Assembly: GCA_012837935.1 (NCBI GenBank)
Contig: DUQG01000045.1
Coordinates: 42,989 to 106,988, forward strand
Length of the DNA: 64,000 nucleotides
Direction of reading: 5' to 3'
Source of the DNA: Bacteroidales bacterium
GTDB taxonomy: Bacteria; Bacteroidota; Bacteroidia; Bacteroidales; Paludibacteraceae
The notes below the pieces were generated by a model. The model saw nothing but the letters and a program-made list of their open reading frames with translations. It made no database searches and was not told where the DNA came from. Numbering within the stretch: the first letter of the stretch is position 1; each line of letters opens with the position of its first letter. The position numbers were made by a program, and so were the translations under genes. Positions 1 to 9,427 of the stretch are shown here, piece by piece.

Positions 1-52
1 CGGCTGGCAGGCTTTGAGTTGGCAGCTACTTAGTTTTATTCCTTCGGAATAT

Positions 53-72
53 GGCAGACAGGAATGTCTGCC
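53..72. repeat. Perfect 8-bp palindrome with GGAA loop
   Basis: The arms GGCAGACA and TGTCTGCC enclose GGAA. The same architecture with different arms recurs in the prophage at 29865-29884, and a variant at 35436-35455. It lies in the non-coding left edge, before a run of C and a second TGTCTGTCCCC. I read it as a dispersed intergenic hairpin repeat; its function is unknown. Confidence 0.7.
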
Positions 73-99
73 CCCCCTCAAATGTCTGTCCCCTCAAAT

Positions 100-254
100 A
101 AAAAAACCTTTCTCGTTTATGGGAGAAAGGCTCTATGTTTTAGAATACACACATACATTAACTATATAACCGTTCTCACCTTTGATTTTGCACCAAAAGA
201 GTAATGACGAGGACGTTTAAAATAGTGTGTATTGATTTCATGCTTTTTAATTTT
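100..254 (-). ncRNA. Candidate structured RNA, copy A
   Basis: Read leftward, a TATCTTTG -7 box (267-260) has a TTG about 20 nt upstream. About 150 nt downstream is an intrinsic-terminator shape: CCTTTCTC/GAGAAAGG (107-114 and 123-130) followed by a U-run. Copy B at 6205-6355 keeps the same order, the promoter-like box, the terminator and an internal hairpin whose arms differ but still pair. The unit could be a free small RNA or an attenuated 5' leader for a leftward gene beyond the window. The RNA boundaries are estimates from the boxes. I do not recognise a named RNA family. Confidence 0.5.
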
Positions 255-345
255 GCTTGCAAAGATATAGTAAGTTTTTGAATGTGGCAATAGTTTGATA
301 GAAAAAGTTTAAAATAATTACGAATTGCAAGTAAATTCATTGGTT
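107..345. repeat. Diverged direct repeat flanking the adhesin gene (copy A; copy B at 6213-6450)
   Basis: By eye, 107-345 aligns over its whole length with 6213-6450. Shared blocks include CCTTTCTCGTTTA, TATATAACC, GTGTGTA-TGA-TTCAT and GTAAGTTTTT. The two copies bracket the 5.6-kb adhesin gene in the same orientation, as expected if gene and leader were duplicated in tandem. A paralogue may therefore lie just left of the window. Confidence 0.65.
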
Positions 346-421
346 TTTGTTTTTATTCGTAGGAAACGGGCATGTAAATTAAGTAGCTGTTAACCCTAAG
401 TTAACAGCTACTTTTGTTGGA

Positions 422-3400
422 TTATTGTTTGATAAATCTATGTACTGTAGGAGTGTTGTCGGTTCCAATTATTTTTATAAAGTAAGTTCCTGAACTTAAA
501 ACTTCTACATTAAGGGTAGTTGTTCTGTTTTCGGTTTTTGTTGTATTAAGCAAGAGTCCATTAATGCTGTATAGCTCAATAACAACTTCATCGCTATTAT
601 TGCGTTCTATTATTAATGTGTTTTTAACCGGATTAGGATACAGTTGTACAGAGTTTGTTGTCAATTTATCAATTTCGGTCGTGAGTAGACTTATAGGAAT
701 TGTTTGAGCATCATTGTTAACAGTAAACGAACCTGTAAGGTCGGCGTATCCTGATATTGATACTGTATAGTTATAATCACCGTTGGCTAAGTTAATTGTT
801 GCCGTACCTGAAACATCAGTTGTTAATGTATCCTCGTTAATTACAATACTTGCACCTTCAACAGGGTTGTTTTTTGCATCGACAACTGTGAATGTAACGG
901 TATATGTTTGCTGTACGGTAATAGAAGTAGTAACGATTTCGGATACTTCTGAAGCGTAAACCGATTGAACACCTACAGTATGTGTACCGCCGAATATATC
1001 AGGAATTGTGTATTCGGTTGTTGTTACATTTGTAGCTACTTGCACGCCATCAAGATAAATATTATACCCTGTGAGCGTGGCGGATTCACCAACTTTAGCT
1101 CCTCCGATATAGATATCGTCAAGCATAAATATAAACGCATCATCGGATACACAGTTGATAGCCAAGTAAACCTGCTGTCCCGCATAATCGTCTAAGCTAT
1201 AGGTGTGTTGTGTCCATTCGAGGGGAGCTTCAACAAATCTTGAGCCTGTTAAGAAAGTAAAGCTGCCGACATCCGTATTTGTGGTAGAAACGGCTACTTT
1301 GAAACGTTCTAATCCGTTGTCTTCGTCATAAGTTTTTGCCCAGAATGAGAACCGCATTCCGGGAACAACCGTTATTTGGTGCGTAATTAACCAGTCGTTG
1401 TTGGAGCTTCCCAAATTAGGAATTGCAGCAAAGCAAGCTAAATATTTATTCCCGCTGTGTGGGAGTAACTGATTACTTGTTGCGGCAGGTGTGGTAGCCG
1501 ATGGATTAAACACGATATAGGAACCTGTGTATCCTTCGTTCTGGAAATCAAAGGTGCCGGATGAGTATGTTGGTGTATTATCCACGTCAGCCAAAGTATA
1601 GTTGCCGATATTTTCGATGATAAAATCGTCGTAGCTTTCCATATCATCCTCAAAGCTCGGATTCCAAACTACTTTTACTTGATTTCCATTAACCACTTCG
1701 GCTGCTACCTCGAATGGCTTATAAACTTGTGCCTGCAATGTTATATTGATTGGGAGGTCTGCACCCGAAACTACTGCTGTTTCTGACACAGTAGCAAAAT
1801 CAACTTTAGAGATTGTATAAGGGTAGTTGCCGTCTGCAAGCCTAATCGTTGCGACACCCGAAACATTGGTAGTCAAAGATGTTTCGTTTATTGCAATATC
1901 GGCACTTTCAATCGGTTTGTTTTCACTGTCAACAACTGTAAATGTTACGGTGTATCCCAACTCAAAATTAGCTGTAAATGTTACATCGCTATTACCGACA
2001 ACGTAGTTGAATGTTTCAGCTTTTGATACAATTTCGTTGTCGGCATTTGTCCAATTTTTAAGTACATATCCGGTTTTGGGAGTTGCTGTTAATTGAGTTT
2101 CCGTGCCTTCGATATAGCTTCCACCGCCCGTAACGGTTCCGCCAGTATCTGAATTAGCTGCTAAAGTTACCGTGCGTTTTTTGCCGACAACAAACTCATC
2201 AACATATATATTGGTTCCGTAGTCGCTTGTGGCTTGGAGAATTATATAAGAGAAGTTCCCAACAAATCCGGCAGGTACTTCAAAAGCATAATCGTACCAA
2301 CCCATTGCGCTGACTGCAGGAGACAACTCCATATTTCTATGAATAGTGCCTAATTTAGTTGCACCTGTTTTGTTAGGTTTCGTATTGATATATACATCAA
2401 CTTTATCGGCACAGTCGGCATAATTATCGTCTCGATACATCTTAAATCCGACATTGTAAGTCTCACTGCCCATATCTAAACGACGGGAAATAAGCGTGCC
2501 TCGACTGCCTGAACTATTGCTCCAACAATCGTATTTTAACATAGCTTCACCAAACGGGCTGCAAGTAGGATTTACGCCGCTTGCAACTCTTTCCCAAGGC
2601 TCATCATCATCTCCTAAAGTTGACCATCCTGCAGGTGGAAATTCATTGCCGTCGAATGTTTCTTTATATGGAAATGCTGAAATGGTGAAATCAGCACCAA
2701 TACCGGTGATGTTTATACAATGAGTTGTCTCGATGTTATCATTCACTTCTATTGTGGCTGTTTTGTTCCCGATTGTAGTCGGAGTAAAGGCTACACCAAA
2801 ATATTCAACTTCATCGGCACTTAAATTCACCGTGCTTTCAATATTTATCAAAGTAAATTGGTCGGCATCTGTTCCGGTAATTGTAATATCCGAAGGATTG
2901 ATTGTAATTGTTCCGCCACCTGTATTTTGCATAGTGAAAACTTGCAGGGCAGATGATGTTGCAATTTGTGTTGCTGCAAAAGTAAACTCGGTAGGAGTAA
3001 TTTCTAAAACAGGCGGAATAACTTCCAACTGCACTTCAATAGCCATATCTCCGACTACTGTAAATGCTACGTCATTTTTAGGAAGATAACCGGGAGCATT
3101 CACAGAATAGCTGTAGTCGCCGGTAACAGCATATATTACAGCTTTTCCCGAAGAATTGCTTACAGATGTATCAATAACTGTTTCTCCTTGTTTAACGGTT
3201 ACGGTAGCTTCTTTAATGGGATTATTTTCTGTATCAACAACGGTAAAAGTTACAACGGGTAATTTTTCAAAATTACCCGTAAAAGTTACATCGCTGCTAC
3301 CAACAACGTAATTGTATGTTTCTGTTGTGCATACAACTTCGTTATCGGCATTTGTCCAATTTATAAATTTATAGCCCGTATTGGGAGTTGCCGTTAAATT

Positions 3401-6022
3401 AACTTCCGTTCCTGCCAAATAACTTCCTCCGCCTGTAAGTGTGCCGCCTCCGGTTGGATTGGCTATCAATGTTACTGTGTTGGTCTCGCCGATAACAAAC
3501 TCATCAACAAATATATTGTTTCCATACATGCCTGTGGCAACAAGAAAAATATAAGTAGTTGGTTTAGTTACATAATTATATGTGACTGTGGCAGGTATAT
3601 TAAAGGAATAATCATACCAGCCGTCAGCATCGACAGCAGGCTCTAATGTTCTAGGTCTATAAATGGTGCCTATTTTTAGAGCTCCTTTTGAGTTAGATTG
3701 ATAATGGGCATACACATCGACCCTGTCCTTTCTTTGGGAATATGAGAAGTCGCGATACATCTTAAACTTCACGGCATAATTTCCATCGCTCATATCTAAA
3801 CGCCGAGAAGTAAGCGTACCGATACTATATTGACCATAGCTATGGCTATTATATTTTAACATACCTGCTCCAAAAGGTTCACAAGTAGGATTGGTACCGG
3901 TTGTAGCTCTTTCCCATGGATTATCTCCCGAGCTTACCCAACCTAATGGTGGAAACATTTCGTCGTCAAACGATACTATGTATGGAAATTCAGTAACTGT
4001 AAGATCCACTGCACTTCCGGTTACCGATATTTCGTGTATATTTCCAAGATTGTCATTCACTTTTACTGTGGCTGTTTTTTCTCCGGTTGTGGTAGGAGTA
4101 AACATCACGGTAAAGATTGCTGTCTGTCCCGGACCTAAACTCATTGTGTATTCAACATATAAAAAAAACTGGTCGGCATCAGCTCCTGTAATTGTAATAT
4201 CCGAACGATTCATTGAAATTGTTCCTGTTCCAATGTTTTGCATTGTGAAAGTTTGCGGTTCAGATTTTGTTTCAATAGGTCTTTCTGCAAATGTAAAAGA
4301 AGTAGGAGTAATTTCCAGAGTAGGTGGAATACTCTCCATTTCCACATCAACACTCATTTCGCCGTTTATCGAAATCGCTATATCATTCTTAGCTTTATAA
4401 CCAATTTTTTTAACGGAATAGGTATAGTCGCCGGCAGGAACATATATTTCAGCCAGCCCTTCGGAATTGGTTACGGCTGAGTGAACCACGGTTTCTCCTT
4501 GTTTGAAAGTTATTGTAGCACCTTCAAGAGGGGAAGAAGAACCCTGCTCCGTTACGGTAAAGCTGACAGTATTTCTTGGGGTTAAGTCCATTCGCAAACT
4601 TAAACTTCCCCAACCCCGAAACACGTCAAAAGCGGAGGGACTATGCGGATAATTAGCTATACAGAAAAAACCATCGCCATTTTTGTCGTAAGCCATTTGA
4701 ATCCGTTTTTCGGTAGTCTGTTTCACCGCCAAAACATACAATCCGGGTTGAAGCTCTTTGGGACTAACTGCGATATTCATGGTTTGCCCTGCTTGCGATT
4801 GATCGCGGATGTAGGTCTCTGTGGTAAATACGGTTTCTGTAACGTTCATATATGCAGAATTATCCACTTTATACAATGCCAACTGATAGGGAGCCGTAGT
4901 CGCATCGAGTGTATTGGGCCATACGAATTGAACGCCGCTTATGGTCGTTGCGTTTACGATTTGAAAGAGATTGCCGAAAGTCATTATGCTTTCATGTCCA
5001 AATCCTTCTTCTGCAAACACGCCTGTATCTCGAGCGTAAATAAAATCCGTTACCGAAAAATTAAAAACATCGGAATTGTCGGCCGGATCGTAATCTGCGG
5101 CATAGTCGGCAGTATGCGTATAGGTATAATTGCCTGTGGGTAAAGTGGTAGCGTCAAAAGTCGCAGCGGAGGATATTGTTTGCGATGCACCGGCAGATAA
5201 TCCGGCAGATAAAATATCTGTTGAGGTAAAAAGCGTTGTATTGCCGGCGTTTTTGAGTGTTGCAGTTACGTTCACATTTTCGGTAAGTTGTTGCCCTTGG
5301 TTTACAATATTTGTTTTGAGAGTAAAGGCTTTATCTAATTGACTTAAAGGTATCTGCTTATAATCTTTATGCCCTCCTGTAACTTCAAGGTTTGTGGGAG
5401 TCATAGCAAAATCATCTACAATCAGCATAAAAGCGGATCTTGTAATTGCTTGAATAGCCACATAGACCGTCTGACCAATATATTCGCTTAAATCGTAAGC
5501 AAAAGTTTCAACCTTCATGGATGTCGGTCCGACTTTCGAGGCAAGCGTGATGGTAAAATCTTCCTTGTTGTTGCCTGTGGTTGAAAGCAATACATTGAAT
5601 TTGTCCCAACTGCCGGAACTTCCCTGTTTTGCTTTGAATGTGAGGCTACTGCATCCCGCTACAGGATTTAGCGGAGGAGTAATCAGCCAGTCATCGTGTT
5701 CGTGAGAACTACTAGCCTTAATTGCAGCACTTGCATCTCCTGTTATAGGAATATCCGTATATCTCTCCCAAGTTCTGTTCGGACTTCCACCTTCAATAAC
5801 CTTCCATCCGGTGGGAGGAAATACATCTCCTTCAAAACTTTCGTGAAAATACGCTCCAAGTGATGAACTTTTAACTGATTGTTTGGTCTGAAAATCAGAT
5901 TGGTTCGCAGTTCTTTGTTTCTCTGTTTCCTTGCCGGGACGTAATTGTTCAGGAGCTTTCTGTCCCGCCAACCAAGTTGCCGTAAATAACAGCAAAATGA
6001 TTAAATATAAATTTCTTTTCAT
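422..6022 (-). CDS. Giant T9SS-secreted multidomain adhesin-like protein
   Basis: An 1866-aa secreted protein. Residues 1-20 are a signal peptide. Roughly 55-210 is a choice-of-anchor/cleaved-adhesin jelly roll (ESFEGDVFPPTGW, DDWLITPPL), followed by a CARDB-like domain (about 215-325). Two long units then repeat: a carboxypeptidase-regulatory-like domain, an SPD2-like Ig domain (LEITPTxFTFA), another jelly roll (PPxGW) and an InlB-type bacterial repeat (GGGSY...GTE...LTATP). A third jelly roll lies around 1440-1650. The C-terminal 70 residues (LYPNPVKNTLIIE...GTYFIKI) form a type A T9SS sorting domain, which predicts export by T9SS and surface anchoring or release. No catalytic domain is seen, so adhesion or matrix binding is inferred. 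It is transcribed alone, leftward, behind the structured element at 6205-6355. Confidence 0.85.
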   Translation of the reverse strand: MKRNLYLIILLLFTATWLAGQKAPEQLRPGKETEKQRTANQSDFQTKQSVKSSSLGAYFHESFEGDVFPPTGWKVIEGGSPNRTWERYTDIPITGDASAAIKASSSHEHDDWLITPPLNPVAGCSSLTFKAKQGSSGSWDKFNVLLSTTGNNKEDFTITLASKVGPTSMKVETFAYDLSEYIGQTVYVAIQAITRSAFMLIVDDFAMTPTNLEVTGGHKDYKQIPLSQLDKAFTLKTNIVNQGQQLTENVNVTATLKNAGNTTLFTSTDILSAGLSAGASQTISSAATFDATTLPTGNYTYTHTADYAADYDPADNSDVFNFSVTDFIYARDTGVFAEEGFGHESIMTFGNLFQIVNATTISGVQFVWPNTLDATTAPYQLALYKVDNSAYMNVTETVFTTETYIRDQSQAGQTMNIAVSPKELQPGLYVLAVKQTTEKRIQMAYDKNGDGFFCIANYPHSPSAFDVFRGWGSLSLRMDLTPRNTVSFTVTEQGSSSPLEGATITFKQGETVVHSAVTNSEGLAEIYVPAGDYTYSVKKIGYKAKNDIAISINGEMSVDVEMESIPPTLEITPTSFTFAERPIETKSEPQTFTMQNIGTGTISMNRSDITITGADADQFFLYVEYTMSLGPGQTAIFTVMFTPTTTGEKTATVKVNDNLGNIHEISVTGSAVDLTVTEFPYIVSFDDEMFPPLGWVSSGDNPWERATTGTNPTCEPFGAGMLKYNSHSYGQYSIGTLTSRRLDMSDGNYAVKFKMYRDFSYSQRKDRVDVYAHYQSNSKGALKIGTIYRPRTLEPAVDADGWYDYSFNIPATVTYNYVTKPTTYIFLVATGMYGNNIFVDEFVIGETNTVTLIANPTGGGTLTGGGSYLAGTEVNLTATPNTGYKFINWTNADNEVVCTTETYNYVVGSSDVTFTGNFEKLPVVTFTVVDTENNPIKEATVTVKQGETVIDTSVSNSSGKAVIYAVTGDYSYSVNAPGYLPKNDVAFTVVGDMAIEVQLEVIPPVLEITPTEFTFAATQIATSSALQVFTMQNTGGGTITINPSDITITGTDADQFTLINIESTVNLSADEVEYFGVAFTPTTIGNKTATIEVNDNIETTHCINITGIGADFTISAFPYKETFDGNEFPPAGWSTLGDDDEPWERVASGVNPTCSPFGEAMLKYDCWSNSSGSRGTLISRRLDMGSETYNVGFKMYRDDNYADCADKVDVYINTKPNKTGATKLGTIHRNMELSPAVSAMGWYDYAFEVPAGFVGNFSYIILQATSDYGTNIYVDEFVVGKKRTVTLAANSDTGGTVTGGGSYIEGTETQLTATPKTGYVLKNWTNADNEIVSKAETFNYVVGNSDVTFTANFELGYTVTFTVVDSENKPIESADIAINETSLTTNVSGVATIRLADGNYPYTISKVDFATVSETAVVSGADLPINITLQAQVYKPFEVAAEVVNGNQVKVVWNPSFEDDMESYDDFIIENIGNYTLADVDNTPTYSSGTFDFQNEGYTGSYIVFNPSATTPAATSNQLLPHSGNKYLACFAAIPNLGSSNNDWLITHQITVVPGMRFSFWAKTYDEDNGLERFKVAVSTTNTDVGSFTFLTGSRFVEAPLEWTQHTYSLDDYAGQQVYLAINCVSDDAFIFMLDDIYIGGAKVGESATLTGYNIYLDGVQVATNVTTTEYTIPDIFGGTHTVGVQSVYASEVSEIVTTSITVQQTYTVTFTVVDAKNNPVEGASIVINEDTLTTDVSGTATINLANGDYNYTVSISGYADLTGSFTVNNDAQTIPISLLTTEIDKLTTNSVQLYPNPVKNTLIIERNNSDEVVIELYSINGLLLNTTKTENRTTTLNVEVLSSGTYFIKIIGTDNTPTVHRFIKQ

Positions 6023-6204
6023 GATTTTATTGATTAGTTGATTAATTAGCTGAATAGTTAAATTTTAGTATTTTGAGATTGAAATAACCTTTATCTTCTA
6101 TTGCTGTTTGAATTAAGTAGCAGTTACTTGGTGTTGACATACAGGAAACCTGTCCGACTTTCGGTGGAACTTGTCCGACTTTGACGGATGTTTGTTCCCC
6201 TGAA

Positions 6205-6355
6205 ACAAAACCCCTTTCTCGTTTAAATGGGAAAGGCTTTTATACTTTTATAACACACAATAAATTATATAACCATTCATTCTTTTGATTTTCTATCAAA
6301 AGAATAAAGACGATAACGTTTAATATGGTGTGTAGTGAATTCATATTTTTAGTTT
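6205..6355 (-). ncRNA. Candidate structured RNA/leader, copy B
   Basis: Read leftward, TATCTTTA (6369-6362) is followed by an 11-bp hairpin ATTCTTTTGAT/ATCAAAAGAAT and, at 6213-6236, by a terminator-like stem CCTTTCTC/GGGAAAGG with a T-rich tail. This matches copy A at 100-254 in order and spacing. It lies about 190 bp upstream of the adhesin start, so it may be an attenuated leader or an independent small RNA. Confidence 0.5.
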
Positions 6356-6682
6356 TGTTTGTAAAGATACAGTAAGTTTTTAAATATTACAACATGTTTA
6401 ATACAAAATGCTTACATAATTATGATGTAAATAAATTCGTGGTTTTTATGTTATTAGTAGTGGATAAGTTGTTGTAAGGTAGAATGAAACATAAAGTTCG
6501 CATTTTGCCATTTGTGTTTTTAAAACCTTACTTTTATCGTCAATGTTGTGAAGTGAAGAGATTTTTGGTAACTTCAATGTCAGATTTTATAAAACTTTAA
6601 CATTTACTATGTAGCGTTTTGGGATTAAAATCCATCATATATATAGAAGTCATTTTTTATCACACATAAACACACATTAATT

Positions 6683-7027
6683 ATGAGAAAAGGAACGATT
6701 TTATTTACAGTTATTGCTCTGTTTCTGCTGATAGGCGGAGTAGGCTGTGAAAAAGATATCCAGAATGATTGTTACTCAGGAATAATTGTGTCTCTAAATG
6801 AAAGAAATGCTTGCAATGATATTGTGAAAATTGATAAATCTATTGATAATGGACTGTCAGTTGGAACCAATTTAGCATTTTACTCAGGTTTGTTTGATAG
6901 AAAATTAGAAATAGGAGAAACAATCTACTTTAAAGTGCTTAGTTATGAAAAGTGGGTAGGTCCTGCAAATGCATCGTGTTTATGGCCTCATTATGTTGCA
7001 CAAATTGAAGTTTGTCAATCCAAGTAG
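6683..7027 (+). CDS. Small lipoprotein, unknown function
   Basis: A 114-aa protein with a typical lipoprotein signal: basic start, hydrophobic core and the lipobox IGGVGC, then EKD. The mature part is about 90 residues, with Cys residues at CYS, NACND, SCLWP and VCQ that could form disulfides. It resembles small beta-rich Bacteroidales lipoproteins, but I do not recognise a family. It is monocistronic, followed by butyrate kinase after a 100-bp gap containing its own promoter. The 650 bp upstream hold the structured element at 6205-6355 and otherwise nothing I can call. Confidence 0.7.
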   Translation: MRKGTILFTVIALFLLIGGVGCEKDIQNDCYSGIIVSLNERNACNDIVKIDKSIDNGLSVGTNLAFYSGLFDRKLEIGETIYFKVLSYEKWVGPANASCLWPHYVAQIEVCQSK

Positions 7028-7104
7028 CTTAACAGTTACTTCTCTTTTTTCTTTCTATTCTAAAAAACTCTCTTTCCGATAGACTGTTTTTCCTCTAAAA
7101 GATT

Positions 7105-7112
7105 TATCTTTG
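7105..7112 (+). promoter_or_regulatory. Bacteroidota -7 box (TATCTTTG) of butyrate kinase
   Basis: TATCTTTG fits TAnnTTTG and lies 15 nt before the ATG at 7128, so the untranslated leader is very short. This supports the chosen start codon. Confidence 0.65.
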
Positions 7113-7127
7113 TAAAAAACTATTACT

Positions 7128-8192
7128 ATGAACAGAATTCTTGTAATCAATCCCGGCTCTACTTCCACTAAAGTAGCTATTTTTGAAGAAAATACATTGG
7201 TTGATGTTTTTACTATTCGTCATTCTGTAGAAGAGTTGCAGGCTTATCCACGCGTTATTGACCAACTTGATTTTCGCTACGATTTAATTGTAAATCACTT
7301 ACGAGAAAATGCGGTTACTTTTGATTTTTCGATTGTAATGGGACGGGGAGGAATGCTTCCGCCTGTGGTTTCAGGCATTTATGCAGTAAATAAAAAAATG
7401 CTTGACACGCTTCGTCGTGCAGAACGAGGCGAGCATGCCAGTAATTTGGGCGCTTTCTTGGCTGATAGAATTGCTCGGCAAATTCCGGAATGCCGTGCCT
7501 ATATTGCCGACCCTGTAGCAGTAGATGAAATGGATGAAGTGGCACGCATCAGTGGAATGCCAGAAATTCCACGTCAGACTATTTTTCATGCGCTAAATCA
7601 TAAGGCTGTAGGAAGAATGTATGCCACTCAAATAGGCAAACGTTATGAGGAACTAAATTTAGTTATAGCCCATTTAGGTGGCGGGATTACCATTGCTGCT
7701 CATCGAAAAGGACGTGTGGTGGATGTCAATCAAGGACTGGACGGCTATGGTGCTATCATGCCGGAAAGAGCAGGAACCGTGGATGCCGGAAGGCTGGTAA
7801 AACTCTGTTTTTCGGGAAAATACACGCAGGAGGAAATATTAAAGAAACTTGCCGGGAAAGGCGGTCTGATAGCTCATCTTGGTTCCAATAATGTACAAGA
7901 ACTGGAACTAAAAGCCAAAGCAGGTGATAAGCACATTCAACTGATTTTAGATGCGATGGCTTACACAGTCGGCAAAGAGATTGGCGCTATGCTTATGGTG
8001 CTGAAAGGCGATGTAGATAGCGTAATTTTAACGGGTGGTGTGGCTTACAGCGAATATGTGGTTAGCCGAGTAAAAGAAATGGTTGAACCTTATGCAAAGT
8101 TTACTGTGTTGCCCGGTGAAGATGAGATGGCAGCATTGGCTTCAAATGCAGTGAGATTAATAAAAGGCGAAGCGGAAAGTCTTGAGTTTTGA
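7128..8192 (+). CDS. buk: Butyrate kinase
   Basis: A 354-aa ASKHA-fold acid kinase, the usual length for the family. It phosphorylates butyrate or, in reverse, makes ATP from butyryl-phosphate; branched-chain acyl substrates are also possible. The N-terminal phosphate loop NPGSTSTKVAIFE, the mid-protein HLGGGIT motif and the late ILTGG motif are all present, so it looks functional. It starts just after its own -7 box. No phosphotransbutyrylase gene is adjacent, so its partner must be elsewhere. Acetate kinase is less likely given the sequence details. Confidence 0.92.
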   Translation: MNRILVINPGSTSTKVAIFEENTLVDVFTIRHSVEELQAYPRVIDQLDFRYDLIVNHLRENAVTFDFSIVMGRGGMLPPVVSGIYAVNKKMLDTLRRAERGEHASNLGAFLADRIARQIPECRAYIADPVAVDEMDEVARISGMPEIPRQTIFHALNHKAVGRMYATQIGKRYEELNLVIAHLGGGITIAAHRKGRVVDVNQGLDGYGAIMPERAGTVDAGRLVKLCFSGKYTQEEILKKLAGKGGLIAHLGSNNVQELELKAKAGDKHIQLILDAMAYTVGKEIGAMLMVLKGDVDSVILTGGVAYSEYVVSRVKEMVEPYAKFTVLPGEDEMAALASNAVRLIKGEAESLEF

Positions 8193-8387
8193 GTTTTACA
8201 GAACACAAATTGCACAAATTACACGGATTTACACAATTTTTTTATCAGGTTTTCTATGCTTCTAATTCTCTAATCCTTTGTATTACATGTTTTCAAAGGA
8301 TTAGTTTTGAATTATTTGATTTGAATGTTTTGAGAACAAATAAGCTGGTTATTTTATCATTATAACATCAACCAAAAAATCCCCCCT

Positions 8388-8405
8388 TGCGCTGCTCTGA
8401 GCGCA
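8388..8405. repeat. Intergenic hairpin TGCGCT/AGCGCA
   Basis: TGCGCT-gctctg-AGCGCA followed by GTCGAAGGAT lies in the 278-bp gap after butyrate kinase. The gap also holds the phrase ACAAATTGCACAAATTACAC at about 8205, which recurs inverted near 14965-14990. These are dispersed intergenic repeats; no gene is seen here. Confidence 0.5.
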
Positions 8406-8471
8406 GTCGAAGGATAGTATTTAGGCATTAACATTCAAACTACATATTACTAACTACATACTAATAAAACA

Positions 8472-9413
8472 ATGGCAAAATATCCTGAATTTTTAAAACC
8501 TGGTGATGAAATACGTATTATTTCACCTTCCGGAAATATTGAACCTGAATTGATTGACGGTGCAAGGTCGCAAATAGAAGAATGGGGCTACAAACCTATG
8601 GAAGGGATGTTCACACGTAAGGTTTATGGACGATTTTCAGGAAATGAGCAAGAGCGTTTTACCGACTTGCAGCAAGCACTTGATGACCCTAATGTGAAAG
8701 CAATTCTTTGTAGTAGAGGTGGTTATGGTTTAGCGCAGATAATTGATAGAATTGACTTTACGCGTTTCCAAGAAAGTCCGAAATGGGTGATTGGGTTTAG
8801 TGATATTACTATTTTGCATGAGGCATTGCTGAAAAATGGCGTGGTGTCCATTCATAGCGGTATGGCAAAACAGCTGACAGAACAAGCCAATGATGCTCAG
8901 CCAAATGTATTACTGGAAAATATTTTAAAAGGAAAATTTCCCACTTATAAAGTGGTTGCAAATTCTAATAATCGTTTTGGAAAGGCGAAAGGTAGGCTAA
9001 TAGGTGGAAATCTTTCCGTGTTTATGGGAATGCGTGCTACGCCTTTTGATATGCAATACAAAGGCGGTATCCTTTTTATAGAAGATGTGGGCGAAAAACC
9101 GTATCAGATTGACAGAATGATGCAAAACTTGCGTTTAAGCGGTGCTTTGTCCCAGCTTTCGGGATTGATTGTGGGACAATTTACCGAAACAGAAGAAGAC
9201 CCTGATATGCACGCTACGATTTACGAAATTATAGCCAATGCCGTGAAAGATTATTCTTATCCGGTTTGTTTTGATTTCTCTGCCGGACATATTGACGATA
9301 ACTATCCTCTATTGATGGGTGCTGATGTAACGTTGAATGTGGATGAGCAGAGCAGTGAAATAGCATTCCCAATCACATTTTGGCGAAAAGCAAAAGATTT
9401 ATTAAAAAAGTAA
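8472..9413 (+). CDS. LD-carboxypeptidase (peptidase family S66)
   Basis: A 313-aa protein matching muramoyltetrapeptide carboxypeptidases, which trim the terminal D-Ala from murein tetrapeptides during cytoplasmic peptidoglycan recycling. The nucleophile Ser is in IGFSDIT, the catalytic Glu in LFIEDVGEKPYQIDRM and the His in AGHIDDNYPLLMG, so the Ser-Glu-His triad is complete. There is no signal peptide, consistent with a cytoplasmic enzyme. The riboflavin synthase gene follows after 14 bp, so the two are probably co-transcribed. LdcA and microcin-immunity MccF share this fold, but the setting favours a housekeeping role. Confidence 0.88.
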   Translation: MAKYPEFLKPGDEIRIISPSGNIEPELIDGARSQIEEWGYKPMEGMFTRKVYGRFSGNEQERFTDLQQALDDPNVKAILCSRGGYGLAQIIDRIDFTRFQESPKWVIGFSDITILHEALLKNGVVSIHSGMAKQLTEQANDAQPNVLLENILKGKFPTYKVVANSNNRFGKAKGRLIGGNLSVFMGMRATPFDMQYKGGILFIEDVGEKPYQIDRMMQNLRLSGALSQLSGLIVGQFTETEEDPDMHATIYEIIANAVKDYSYPVCFDFSAGHIDDNYPLLMGADVTLNVDEQSSEIAFPITFWRKAKDLLKK

Positions 9414-9427
9414 TAAAATATAATACG

